Of a stretch of DNA of 64,000 nt, positions 49,788 to 59,861 are shown one piece after another; the first letter of the stretch is position 1; each line of letters opens with the position of its first letter. The notes under the pieces were generated by a model. The model saw nothing but the letters and a program-made list of their open reading frames with translations. It made no database searches and was not told the origin of the DNA. The stretch is taken from the NCBI RefSeq assembly GCF_000801295.1, contig NZ_AP012978.1, positions 248,001-312,000 of the forward strand, given 5' to 3'. The translations under genes were made by a program, and so were the position numbers. The DNA comes from an endosymbiont of unidentified scaly snail isolate Monju (GTDB lineage Bacteria > Pseudomonadota > Gammaproteobacteria > Chromatiales > Chromatiaceae).

Positions 49788-51161
49788 ATGTTTTCACGTC
49801 TTCTGTCCGTGCTGCTCGCCCTGCTGCCGGCCATTGCTGCGGCCGGCGCGGCGCCGGTCCATGAGTTCCTGCTCGACAACGGCTTGAAGGTGATCGTCAA
49901 GGAGGAGCATCGCGCCCCGGTGGCGGTCAGTCAGGTCTGGTACAGGATCGGTTCCAGCTACGAGGAGGGCGGGCGCACCGGCCTGTCGCACCTGCTGGAG
50001 CACATGATGTTCAAGGGTACCCGGGCACACGGGCCGGGTGAGTTCTCGCGCATCGTGGCCGAACTGGGCGGCAGCGAGAATGCCTTCACCAGCCGCGACT
50101 ACACCGCCTACTTCGAGACCCTCTCGGTCGAGCACCTGGATCGCGCGCTCGAGCTGGAGGCCGACCGCATGCGCAACGTGGTGTTCGAGGAGAAGGAGTT
50201 CCGCAAGGAACTGGCGGTGGTGATGGAGGAGCGCCGCATGCGCACCGACGACAGCCCGAGCGGCCTGACCTACGAGCAGCTCATGGCGGTCGCCTGGCGT
50301 GCCTCGCCGTACCAGAACCCGGTGATCGGCTGGATGGACGATCTCGCCAACATGGAGATCGACGCCCTGCAGCGCTGGTACGACTTCTGGTACCAGCCCA
50401 ACAACGCCACCCTGGTGGTGGTGGGTGATGTCGATCCGCAGCAGGTGCTGGCGCTGGCGAAGAAGCATTTCGGCCCCATCCCGGCGGGCAAGGTGCCCGC
50501 GCCGCGCCGCCCGGCCGAGCCCGAGCAGCGTGGCATCACCCGGGTGACGGTAAAGGCGCCGGCCAAGCAGCCCTATGTGCTGATGGGCTACAAGGTGCCC
50601 AATCTGGCGAGCGCCGAGCACGACTGGGAACCCTATGCGCTCACCGTGGCCGCCGCGGTGCTCGACGGCGGTGCCAGTGCGCGTCTGGCGCGTGATCTGG
50701 TGCGCGGCCGCAAGATCGCCGCCTCCGCCGGTGCCCAGTACGACCTGTATTCGCGCCTGCCTGGTCTGTTCCTGTTCGACGGCACCCCCACCGAGGGCCA
50801 TCGTGCCGCCGAGGTCGAACAGGCCCTGCGCGAGGAGGTGAAGCGCTTGCAGGAGACCCTGGTCTCCAGGGAGGAGCTGGACCGGGTGGTCACCCAGGCG
50901 GTGGCGGCCAAGGTCTTTCAGGCCGATTCCATCTTCTACCAGGCCATGGAGATCGGCATCCTCGAGACCATCGGGCTGGACTGGCACTTGCTGGAGCGCG
51001 AGATCGAGCGCCTGCGCGCGGTCACGCCTGAACAGGTGCAGGCGGTGGCGCGCAAGTACCTGAAGGACGACTACCTCACCGTGGCCACCTTGGTGCCACA
51101 GCCGACCGACAAGCCGGTGCGTACCACGCCGATCACCCGGGGGACGACCCATGGCAAATAG
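49788..51161 (+). CDS. M16 family zinc peptidase (active subunit)
   Basis: A signal peptide (residues 1-20) is followed by an M16B peptidase of 457 residues. The inverted zinc site is HLLEHMMFKGT (HxxEH), with the second Glu expected in VEHLDRALELEADRM. The region GYKVPNLASAEHD begins the second lobe. Exported processing protease of the pitrilysin/PqqL type; substrate unknown. Its stop overlaps the start of the second M16 gene by 11 bases, and the two together probably form a heterodimer. Confidence 0.92.
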   Translation: MFSRLLSVLLALLPAIAAAGAAPVHEFLLDNGLKVIVKEEHRAPVAVSQVWYRIGSSYEEGGRTGLSHLLEHMMFKGTRAHGPGEFSRIVAELGGSENAFTSRDYTAYFETLSVEHLDRALELEADRMRNVVFEEKEFRKELAVVMEERRMRTDDSPSGLTYEQLMAVAWRASPYQNPVIGWMDDLANMEIDALQRWYDFWYQPNNATLVVVGDVDPQQVLALAKKHFGPIPAGKVPAPRRPAEPEQRGITRVTVKAPAKQPYVLMGYKVPNLASAEHDWEPYALTVAAAVLDGGASARLARDLVRGRKIAASAGAQYDLYSRLPGLFLFDGTPTEGHRAAEVEQALREEVKRLQETLVSREELDRVVTQAVAAKVFQADSIFYQAMEIGILETIGLDWHLLEREIERLRAVTPEQVQAVARKYLKDDYLTVATLVPQPTDKPVRTTPITRGTTHGK

Positions 51162-52455
51162 GATCAAGTTCCTGCTGTTGTTGTGGCTGCTGCCGCTGGG
51201 CGCGCTGGCGGCCACCCCGAAGATTCAGTTCTGGACCACGCCGCAGGGGGCGAAGGTGCTGTTCGTCGAGACCCATGCCCTGCCGATGCTGGACGTGCGC
51301 GTGGTGTTCGATGCCGGCAGCGCACGCGACGGCGAGTTGCCCGGTCTGGCGGCCTTCGTCAACGGCCTGCTCGCCGAGGGTGCGGGCGAGTGGGATGCCG
51401 ACGCCCTGGCTACGCGTCTCGAGGATCGCGGCATCGATCTGGGTACCGGCTCGGCCCGCGACATGGCCTGGGTGAGCCTGCGCACCCTCAGCGAGGCTCC
51501 GGTACGCGCGGTCGCCATCGACACCCTGGCCGAGGTGCTGGCCCATCCGCGCTTCGACGACGAGGCCATCGAGCGGGTACGCCAGCAGATGCTGGTGGCG
51601 CGCCGCATCGCCCTGCAGAAGCCGGGGACCATCGCTTCCGAGCGTTTCTTCCGCACCCTCTATGGCGACCACCCCTATGCCCATCCCGGCGGTGGCACCG
51701 AGCAGTCGCTGCCGAAGATCGACAAGGCCCGGCTGCGCGCCTTCCATCGGCAGTACTATGTCGCCGCCAACGCGGTGATCGCCCTGGTGGGAGATGTCGA
51801 TCGCGCCACTGCCGAGCAGGTCGCTGAACGCATCACCGCTGCCTTGCCGCGCGGTCGCCATGCGCCACCCCTGCCGATCCCGGAGCCCGTGCCCGGCGGC
51901 GAGCTGCGGTTGAGTTTCCCCTCCAGCCAGACGCACATCCTCATCGGCCAGCTCGGGCTGCGGCGCGGCGATCCCGATTATTTCCCCCTGTACGTGGGCA
52001 ACCATGTGCTCGGCGGCAGTTCGCTGGTCTCCATCCTGGGTGAGGAGGTGCGCAACAAGCGCGGCCTGTCCTACAGCGTGTACAGTTATTTCAGTCCCAT
52101 GCGGGCCACCGGCCCCTTCCTGATGCTTGCCCAGACGAAGAACGACAAGGCCGGCGAGACCCTCGAGGTGATGCGCGAGACCCTCGAGCACTTCGTGCAG
52201 GAGGGACCGCCCCAGGCCCTGCTGGATGCCGCCAAGAAGAACCTGATCGGCGGCTTCCCGCTGCAGATCAGCAACAACCGCAAGATCGTGCAGTACATCG
52301 CCATGATCGGCTTCTACGACCTGCCGCTCGACTGGCTCGATACCCTTGCCGACAAGATCGCGGCGGTGACCCTGGCCGATGTGCGTGATGCCTTCCTGCG
52401 GCGCATCGACCCGGCGCGCAGCATCGCCGTCATCGTGGGTGGCAAGCCCGAGTGA
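51151..52455 (+). CDS. M16 family peptidase-like protein (catalytically inactive partner)
   Basis: The 434 residues carry a signal peptide (LLLLWLLPLGALAA) and the M16 fold, but the zinc site is missing: where HxxEH is expected the sequence reads LAAFVNGLLAEGAGEW. The C-terminal lobe has the R/Y pair region GLSYSVYSYFSPM. Pairs of one active and one inactive M16 protein are common. The stop overlaps the rsmD start. Confidence 0.9.
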   Translation: MANRIKFLLLLWLLPLGALAATPKIQFWTTPQGAKVLFVETHALPMLDVRVVFDAGSARDGELPGLAAFVNGLLAEGAGEWDADALATRLEDRGIDLGTGSARDMAWVSLRTLSEAPVRAVAIDTLAEVLAHPRFDDEAIERVRQQMLVARRIALQKPGTIASERFFRTLYGDHPYAHPGGGTEQSLPKIDKARLRAFHRQYYVAANAVIALVGDVDRATAEQVAERITAALPRGRHAPPLPIPEPVPGGELRLSFPSSQTHILIGQLGLRRGDPDYFPLYVGNHVLGGSSLVSILGEEVRNKRGLSYSVYSYFSPMRATGPFLMLAQTKNDKAGETLEVMRETLEHFVQEGPPQALLDAAKKNLIGGFPLQISNNRKIVQYIAMIGFYDLPLDWLDTLADKIAAVTLADVRDAFLRRIDPARSIAVIVGGKPE

Positions 52456-53021
52456 GTGGGCGGCGCAACCGCCTGCGCATTGTCGGCGGCAGCCACCGGG
52501 GGCGGATACTGCACTTTCCCGATGTGCGCGGACTGCGCCCCACTGCCGACCGGGTGCGCGAGACCCTGTTCAACTGGCTGCAGGGCGAGGTAGGCGGCCG
52601 GCGGGTGCTCGACGTGTTCGCCGGCTCCGGCGCCCTGGGGCTCGAGGCCCTCTCGCGCGGCGCAGCCGAAGCGATCTTCGTCGAGCGCGCGCGCCCGGCC
52701 CTCCAGGCCCTGCGCGAGAACCTGCGTTTGCTGGGCCTAGACGACCGTGCCCGGGTGGTGGCGGGTGACGCGCGGCGCTTCCTCGCCGGTCCACCCGAAC
52801 CCTTCGACCTGGTGTTTCTCGACCCGCCCTTTGCCGACGACCTGCTGGGTGACATCGCCCGGCAGCTGACCGAAGGCGGGTGGCTGGCCGACGACGCCTG
52901 GATCTATATCGAGCAGGACAGCACACGCGACTGGCCCGCTCTGCCCGAGAGCTGGCAACCACACCGTGAAACCCGCGCCGGCCAGGCCGCCTGCCGCCTG
53001 GTGCGGTTCGATCCTGCGTGA
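52452..53021 (+). CDS. rsmD: 16S rRNA (guanine966-N2)-methyltransferase
   Basis: SAM-dependent methyltransferase that modifies G966 of 16S rRNA. The 189 residues show LRPTADRVRETLFNWL, the SAM site VLDVFAGSGALGLEALSRGA and the catalytic DLVFLDPPF (NPPY-type). The GTG start at 52452 overlaps the preceding TGA. It neighbours coaD, as in many gammaproteobacteria. Confidence 0.95.
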   Translation: MSGRRNRLRIVGGSHRGRILHFPDVRGLRPTADRVRETLFNWLQGEVGGRRVLDVFAGSGALGLEALSRGAAEAIFVERARPALQALRENLRLLGLDDRARVVAGDARRFLAGPPEPFDLVFLDPPFADDLLGDIARQLTEGGWLADDAWIYIEQDSTRDWPALPESWQPHRETRAGQAACRLVRFDPA

Positions 53022-53110
53022 CGCCTGACCGGCACAATCCCGCAATCGGAACAGGGTACCTGTCTCGCACAAATTGATCTTGCGCAATGGCTGGGGCTCG
53101 GGCGTTCGGC

Positions 53111-53626
<516 letters not shown>

Positions 53627-53666
53627 AAGCCGGCGTCGCCGCCTCAATGTGTGTTTCAACTTGTAG

Positions 53667-53936
<270 letters not shown>

Positions 53937-53941
53937 GCGCC

Positions 53942-55627
53942 ATGCGCGGTCTCATTGACAGGATGGCCCCCGCGCGGGGCCTTCTTGTTTTCTGCCTGCT
54001 GTGGCTGGGGGTGGCTGCGGCCGATCCTCGGCCGCCGGGGCAGGCGGTAGCCAGCGCCCACCCCGAGGCCACGGCGGCGGGCATCGCCGTGCTCGAGCTG
54101 GGAGGCAATGCCTTCGACGCGGCGGTGGCGGTCAGTGCCGCGCTGGCCGTGGTCGAGCCCTACAGCTCGGGACTGGGCGGCGGCGGCTTCTGGCTGCTGC
54201 ATCGCGCGCGCGACGGCTTCGAGGTGATGATCGACGGGCGCGAGCGAGCGCCGCTGCGCGCCACCCGTGACATGTACCTGGACGCGAACGGCGAGCCGGT
54301 ACCCGGTGCCAGCATCGACGGCCCGCTCGCCGCCGGCATCCCCGGTGAACCGGCCGCCCTGGTGCATATCGCCCGGCGCTACGGGCGCCTGCCGCTGGCA
54401 CTCGCCCTGGCGCCGGCCATCCACCTGGCGCGCAGCGGTTTCGTGGTGGACGAACACTACCGGCGCATGGCCAGGTGGCGCCTGGAGGCGCTGCGTGCCT
54501 AGCCCGAGGCCGCACGCATCTTCCTGAAGGACGGCGAGGTGCCGCCGCTGGGGCATCGCATCGTCCAGCCCGCGCTGGCCGATACCCTGGAGCGGCTGGC
54601 GCGTGACGGACGCGACGGTTTCTATGCCGGGGAGACCGCACGCCGGCTGGTCGAGGGCGTGCAGGCCGCCGGCGGTATCTGGACGCTCGAGGATCTGGCC
54701 GAATACCGCGTGGTCGAACGCGAACCGGTGGTCGGCCATTTCAAGGGCTACCGGGTGGTCAGTGCCGCACCGCCCTCCTCGGGCGGAGTGGTGCTGATCG
54801 AGATGCTGAACATGCTCGAGGCCCTGGACGTCACAGAGCAGCCGGCGGCCCAGCAGGTGCATCGCATGATCGAGGCCATGCGCCGCGCCTACGAGGACCG
54901 CGCCCGCTATCTGGGGGATCCGGATTTCGTCGAGATGCCGCTCGAGCGCCTGCTCGACCCGGCCTGGGCGCGCGAGCGCCTGCGTGACTTCGATCCCGAC
55001 CACGCGGGGGAGAGTCGGCCCATGGCCGAGCCAACCGGCGCGGGGATGGACACTACCCACTTCTCCATCATCGACCGCGAGGGCAACCGAGTGGCCGCCA
55101 CCCTGTCGATCAACTATCCCTTCGGCTCGGGTTTCGTGGTTGCCGGGACCGGGGTGTTGCTCAACGACGAAATGGACGACTTCTCCATCAAGCCCGGCGT
55201 GCCCAATGTCTATGGCCTGGTAGGCAACGAGGCCAACGCCATCGCCCCGGGCAAGCGCATGCTCTCGAGCATGAGCCCCACCTTCGTCGAAGGTCCGGAC
55301 CGGGTCGCCATCCTCGGTACGCCCGGTGGTTCGCGCATCATCAGCATGGTACTGATCGGCGTGCTCGAGGCGGTGGCTGGCCAGCCACCTGAGCGCTGGG
55401 TGTACCGCCTGCGCTTCCACCACCAGTATCTGCCTGACGAGGTGCAGTACGAACCGGGCGCCTTCACCGAGGACACGCGCCAGGCCCTGGAGGCGCTGGG
55501 GCACCACCTGCGCGTGCTCGATGAGCGTTACGGCAACATGCAGGCCGTGCTCTGGGACCGCCGGGCCGGACGCCTGCAGGCGGCATCCGACCCGCGCGGT
55601 GTGGGCGCGGCCTGGGCCAGTCGCTGA
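53942..55627 (+). pseudogene. ggt: Gamma-glutamyltransferase with an in-frame TAG
   Basis: Periplasmic enzyme that cleaves gamma-glutamyl bonds of glutathione. A signal peptide (LVFCLLWLGVAAAD) is followed by the large subunit and, after autocleavage, the small subunit starting at the catalytic Thr of MDTTHFSIIDREGN. Later motifs GSGFVVAGTGVLLNDEMDDF and MLSSMSPTFV are intact. A TAG at 54500-54502 interrupts the large subunit between LEALRA and PEAARIFL in the same frame; the family would fit a Gln (CAG) there. The remaining frame is open to 55627. Either a point mutation or a sequence error. Confidence 0.88.
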
Positions 55628-55637
55628 GGCGTCTGCC

Positions 55638-55973
55638 TCAGAGTCCGGGGGCGCCGTCCTTCAGAGCGCCGGGCAGGCTGGCGAACCAGGCCGCCAGATC
55701 CTCCATGTCCTGCTCGGTGAGGGCACCCACCTGGCCCTGCATGATGGCGTTCTTGCGTTCGCCCGACTTGTAGGTCTTGAGCGCGTGCAGCAGGTAGTCG
55801 GCATGCTGGCCACCGATATTGGGGAAGGCCGGGCTGACGCTGATGCCCTCGGCACCGTGGCAGCCGGCACAGACCTGGGCCTTTGCCTTGCCCGCGGCCG
55901 GGTCACCCCCGGCCAGTGTCGGACCGACGAGGAGCAGGGCGGCGAGGCCGCCGGCAACGATGGAAGTCTTCAT
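55638..55973 (-). CDS. Class I cytochrome c (small, periplasmic)
   Basis: The 111 residues have a signal peptide (VAGGLAALLLVGPTLAGG) and one CAGCH heme site at residues 35-39, then NIGGQHADYLLHALKTYKSGERKNAIM with the Met ligand near the end of that stretch. This resembles single-domain c553/c4-type cytochromes. It is 12 bases from a second such gene and probably co-transcribed with it; both could feed electrons to the oxidases at the other end of the window. The gene converges with ggt. Confidence 0.9.
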   Translation of the reverse strand: MKTSIVAGGLAALLLVGPTLAGGDPAAGKAKAQVCAGCHGAEGISVSPAFPNIGGQHADYLLHALKTYKSGERKNAIMQGQVGALTEQDMEDLAAWFASLPGALKDGAPGL

Positions 55974-55985
55974 GATGCGTACTCC

Positions 55986-56300
55986 TTATTTCCCGAGGCT
56001 TTCCCAGAAGGCGCCGATGTCCGCCATGTCCTGATCGCTGAGGCTGCTGGCCTGCACGCTCATGGTGGGGTGCTGGCGCTGGCCGTCGCGGTAGGCCTTG
56101 AGCGCGGCGACGATGTAGTCGGCGTGCTGGCCGGCCAGCTTGGGTACGTGATAGGTGGGGTAGACGTTGTTGTAGCTGGGAATGCCGTGGCAGCCCAGGC
56201 AGGCCTCGGACTTGGCGCGACCAGCCTGCGGATCGCCGGTGGCCGACACGGCCCCGGCAGCCAGCAGCAGGCAGGCGGCGCCTGCAAGTTTCTGCATCAT
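55986..56300 (-). CDS. Class I cytochrome c (small, periplasmic)
   Basis: The 104 residues have a signal peptide (ACLLLAAGAVSATG) and a CLGCH heme site (about residues 34-38), followed by KLAGQHADYIVAALKAYRDG and TMSVQASSLSDQDMADI. It is a close paralogue of the downstream cytochrome; the pair looks like a tandem duplication equivalent to a split diheme cytochrome c4. MITE-like element 1 begins about 100 bases upstream. Confidence 0.9.
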   Translation of the reverse strand: MMQKLAGAACLLLAAGAVSATGDPQAGRAKSEACLGCHGIPSYNNVYPTYHVPKLAGQHADYIVAALKAYRDGQRQHPTMSVQASSLSDQDMADIGAFWESLGK

Positions 56301-56400
56301 CCCTCTCTCCTGACTTTGGTGAAGGACGACCGCTTACTGCTGCGGTTCTGTTGGTGTTGCACGGACCATTGTAGAAGGGGCAAGAGGGAGGTGTCACTCA

Positions 56401-56562
56401 AGGGACCTCTGATCAACTCATGACACGGCATCTTGCAGCGCCAAATCGCCCGGTTCCATGTTGCGAATCTTCGCCATAGCGGGCTATTGCGTGCGATTCG
56501 CGCCTCGAACCGGACGATTTTTCACCACAATCTGCTCGCGCCAGAGTTGATCAGAGGTCCCT
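56401..56562. mobile_element. MITE-like element 1 (162 bp, perfect 19-bp inverted ends)
   Basis: agggacctctgatcaactc at the left end is exactly reversed and complemented at 56544-56562. ctca occurs on both sides (56397-56400 and 56561-56564), a possible target duplication. There is no coding capacity. The centre matches the degenerate copy at 33-77. The right end runs into the mutM stop codon. Confidence 0.8.
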
Positions 56563-57375
56563 CAGCGCTGACAGTGCGGACACCAGGTGCTGTTGCGCTG
56601 GGCGATGGAGCGGGCACGCAGCGCGGTGCCGCAGGCCGGGCAGGGCAGGCCCTCGCGGCCATAGACACGCAGCGACTGGGCGAAGTAGCCGGGGCGGCCG
56701 TCCTCGCGCTGGAAGTCGCGCAGGGTGGTGCCGCCCTGTGCAATGGCCTCGGTGAGCACTTGCTTGATGTGCGTCACCAGCATCGCGATGCGCGGGCGGG
56801 CGATGCGGTCGCAGCGACGGGCCGGGGCGATGCCGGCGAGAAACAGCGCCTCGGTGGCGTAGATGTTGCCCACCCCCACCCCCACCACCACGTGGCCGTC
56901 CATGATCAGTGCCTTGATTGGCACCCGCCGGCGCCGGGTCACGGCGTACAGGTGGTCGGTATCGAAGGCGTCGGACAGCGGTTCGGGGCCGAGCGTGCGC
57001 AGCAGGGGGTGCCGTTCGGGCGGCTGGTCGGTCCACAGCACGGCGCCGAAGCGGCGCGGGTCGCGCAGGCGCAGGCAGCGGTCGCCGAACACCAGGTCGA
57101 AGTGATCATGGGCCTGTGGCGGGGTGTCGGCGGGCAGGATGCGCAGGCATGCCCGACATGCCCAGGTGCAGGATCAGGGTGCCGTGATCGAAGCGCAGCA
57201 GCAGGTACTTGGCGCGGCGCTCGACTGTGCGCAGTGTCTGTCCGGCGAGATGGTCCAGGGCGGGCACGGGCCAGCGCAGCTTCGGCTGGCGCACGACCGT
57301 GCCGTGCACGATCTGTCCCTCGAGGTGCGGGGCGATGCCGCGCCGGGTAGTCTCGACCCCGGGCAGTTCCGGCAT
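56562..57375 (-). pseudogene. mutM: Formamidopyrimidine-DNA glycosylase, frameshifted
   Basis: Removes oxidised guanine from DNA. The N-terminus [13 protein letters not shown] supplies the catalytic Pro and Glu, so translation should begin at the ATG whose first base is 57375, overlapping the upstream [19 protein letters not shown] is followed by a break near 57149: one inserted base (A on the + strand) separates it from [11 protein letters not shown] and then FGDRCLRLRDPRRFGAV, VGVGNIYATEALF and the C4 zinc finger CPACG...CPHCQ. With one base removed the product has about 270 residues, the normal size. The stop codon lies inside the end of MITE-like element 1. Confidence 0.9.
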
Positions 57376-57855
57376 CACTCGGCCTCGCGGAAGTGGGTGG
57401 CCGGCAGGCCGGCCAGGTCAAACCAGAAGTCGTCGACCAGATACACCCGCTCGCCGACCTGCACATAGCGTTGTCCCGGCGGGGTACTGGGGCCGCCGAA
57501 GCGGATCTCGAGCTTGTCGAACCATAGCGCACGCACGGGTTGCGCCAGCCCGGCCTGCGCCTGAAGGGTCGGGGTGAGCGGCCATTCCGCGCGCACCGGT
57601 GCGTGCAGCAGGGCGAGCAGCGTGGCGACGCGCGCGGGGCGGGCGCGGGCGATCTCGGGGTGGGTGAGCATCCAACCCTCGGCATCGCGCAGCAGGGCGA
57701 GACGCAGCTGGTCGCCGGAGAAGGCGCGGACCTCCTGGACCTGCGCGGCAGAGAGGGTGGTCAGCGGCCGGCCGCTCGAGCCGGGCCAGGCCGATCAGCA
57801 GGGCCAGCAGGGCTCCCAGGGCCAGGATCAGGCGGTCGATGCCGTGCAGCCGCAT
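57375..57855 (-). pseudogene. DUF4340-like membrane-anchored protein, frameshifted
   Basis: A start helix (RLILALGALLALLIGLARL) lies in one frame and the body (EVRAFSGDQLRLALLRDAEG, then LTHPEIARARPARVATLLALL and RYVQVGERVYLVDDFWF) in another; the break is near 57773-57780, where one extra base fits. Repaired length is about 159 residues. The pattern (N-terminal helix, then a domain asking about a residue-by-residue potential such as VGERVYLV) is that of DUF4340 proteins, which accompany GldG-type ABC systems; the match is by eye and moderate. Start and stop overlap both neighbours as TGATG. Confidence 0.6.
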
Positions 57856-59861
57856 CAGCCGCGCCTCCGTTGCCTGCGAATGAGCAGCCCTGTGAACAGC
57901 CAGAGCAGCGGCACGCCGAGCAGGTGGGTCAGGACGACGCGCGCGCCGGTCTCGGGTGTCCAGTCGATGGCGATGTCGTGCGCCGCGCTGCCGGTGCTCA
58001 GGTGGTTGCCGGTGAGCCAGTTGACCAGCCCCAGCAGGATGGAGCGGTTGCCGGCCTGGCCGAACAGGGTGTTGCGCGCGCAATCGCTGTCACCGAGCAC
58101 CAGTACCCGGGAATCCTCGTGGCGCAGCGCCAATCCGACGGCGTGGCGTGCCTTCTGCTCACCCTGCAAGGGCTCATGGCGCACGGGGTCGGACAGCGAT
58201 CCGGTTTCGTTCCAGGCCGGCACCGGGGTCTCGAGGCGGGTGACAACCTCCCAGCGTGCCTTTTCCGGGGCGATCAGGGCATGGGCGCCGTCCAGCAACA
58301 GGGGCGAGTCCGGCGATCTCCCGAGCAGCGGGGCCAGACCGGAGTGCACCCCGAAGCGGGCGGGGGCGAGCCCGGTTTGCGGGGTATCGGTGACCAGGGT
58401 GCCGGGCAGGGTCTGCACCCCGAGCAGGGTGGTCAGGTTGTCGCTGGCATCGTCTTCGTGCAGCCACAGCAGATGGCCGCCGCGTGCGAGGTGGCGGCGC
58501 AGGGCCGCGCGTGCCGGCTCGGGCAGGGCACGGCGTGGCGCGGGGACCAGCACCAATGCGACGTTGTCGGGGATGGGCGCGTTGCCCGGCAGGCCCAGCA
58601 CCCGGTAGCCCTGTTCCTCCAGGGCGGCAGCCCAGGCACCGATACCTCTCGGGTCGGCCGGGTCCAGGCCCGCCTCGCCATGGCCCTGCAGGACCACGAT
58701 CCAGGGCTCCCCGGTGCGCGCGATGCGGGTGAAGGCGCGCAGCAGGGCCGCCGGGGTGAGGCGTTCGACGCGCTGGCTGCGGCCCATGCCCTCGATGTGC
58801 AGCTCGCCCTCGTGGCGCACTCTCGCCTGGCGGGCCAGTTGCGGTTCGCGTCGGGGGTCGATCCAGCGCAGTTCCAGCCGGGGATAGCGGGCCTGCAGGG
58901 GGCGGATCAGCTTTTCGATGCGCGCGCGCAGCACCGGGTGGTCTGGCGCCCAGGCGGTGACCACCACCGGGCCGCGCAGGGCGTCGAGTGCGCGCAACAG
59001 GGCCTCGGGCAGGGGCTGTACCCGGTAGAGTTCCGTGGCGTGGCGTTGCGACAGCCCGGCTCCCAGCACCAGGATGGTGCCCAGCAGCCCCAGGGCGATC
59101 AGTTCGCGCAGCGGGTGCAGCGGGGCGCGCTCGCGTTGGCGCAACAGGGCCAGGCCGGCGGCGACAAGACAGACGAAGGTGAGTAGGACAAAGTAGGCGA
59201 TGTCGTCGCTGCGCAGGGTACCGTGCAGGCCGGGGTCCAGGTGGGGCGCCAGGGCCAGCCAGCGCCAGGCCGCTTCGCGCGGGGCAAGGCTGTCGAGCAG
59301 CCACAGGAAGCCGCCGACGAGCAAGGCCAGGGCCATGGCCGAGGGTGGCCGGCGGACCAGCGCCGAGCACAGCAGAACGAGCGCGGCGAGCCCTCCCGCG
59401 AGCAGGCCGAGCAGGCCCCCGGCGACGGCCAGGCGGCCCCATTCCACCGCCATGCCCAGCGCCAGGCTGGCGGGCAGGGCCATCAGGGCACCGACGATCG
59501 CCAGCGCGGGGACCAGGGTGCCCAGCCACTTGCCGAGCACCAGTGCCGGCAGTGACAGCGGAGTCGCGAGCAGCGCGGGCAGGCGCCCGGTCTCGCGTTC
59601 GCCGGCGACCGCACCCATGCCCAGCAGCGGCACCACGAACAGCAGCAACAGGGCCAGCGTGTTCAGCGTGGGGGTGATCAGCAGGTCATTGATGCCCAGC
59701 GGTACCTGCCGTGCCAGCAGGTCGGGTTGGATCTGCTGGTACACCTGCAACTGGGCGAACAGCATCCAGGCGCAGATCAGCCAGGTGCCGGCGAGCACCA
59801 GCCAGAAGGTCATGCTGGTGAAGTGCGCGCGCAGCTCGCGCGCCAGCAGGTGTCGGATCAT
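57855..59861 (-). CDS. ABC-2 type permease fused to a GldG-like domain
   Basis: The 668 residues start with an ABC-2 permease: about six helices between residues 15 and 245 (LVLAGTWLICAWML to LLVGGFLWLLDSLAP), then a seventh. From about 300 a GldG-like periplasmic domain follows (LYRVQPLPEALLRALDALRG, VVVLQGHGEAGLD as IVVLQGHGEAGLDP, LWLHEDDASDN), and a final helix ends in RRQRRR. In gliding bacteria GldF and GldG are separate; here they are one protein. The substrate is unknown. The start overlaps the ATPase stop (ATGA). Confidence 0.82.
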   Translation of the reverse strand: MIRHLLARELRAHFTSMTFWLVLAGTWLICAWMLFAQLQVYQQIQPDLLARQVPLGINDLLITPTLNTLALLLLFVVPLLGMGAVAGERETGRLPALLATPLSLPALVLGKWLGTLVPALAIVGALMALPASLALGMAVEWGRLAVAGGLLGLLAGGLAALVLLCSALVRRPPSAMALALLVGGFLWLLDSLAPREAAWRWLALAPHLDPGLHGTLRSDDIAYFVLLTFVCLVAAGLALLRQRERAPLHPLRELIALGLLGTILVLGAGLSQRHATELYRVQPLPEALLRALDALRGPVVVTAWAPDHPVLRARIEKLIRPLQARYPRLELRWIDPRREPQLARQARVRHEGELHIEGMGRSQRVERLTPAALLRAFTRIARTGEPWIVVLQGHGEAGLDPADPRGIGAWAAALEEQGYRVLGLPGNAPIPDNVALVLVPAPRRALPEPARAALRRHLARGGHLLWLHEDDASDNLTTLLGVQTLPGTLVTDTPQTGLAPARFGVHSGLAPLLGRSPDSPLLLDGAHALIAPEKARWEVVTRLETPVPAWNETGSLSDPVRHEPLQGEQKARHAVGLALRHEDSRVLVLGDSDCARNTLFGQAGNRSILLGLVNWLTGNHLSTGSAAHDIAIDWTPETGARVVLTHLLGVPLLWLFTGLLIRRQRRRG

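Noticed and set aside
54500-54502. TAG in ggt as a selenocysteine- or pyrrolysine-like recoding site
   Set aside because: The family has no such residue here, and TAG ends other genes normally in this window.
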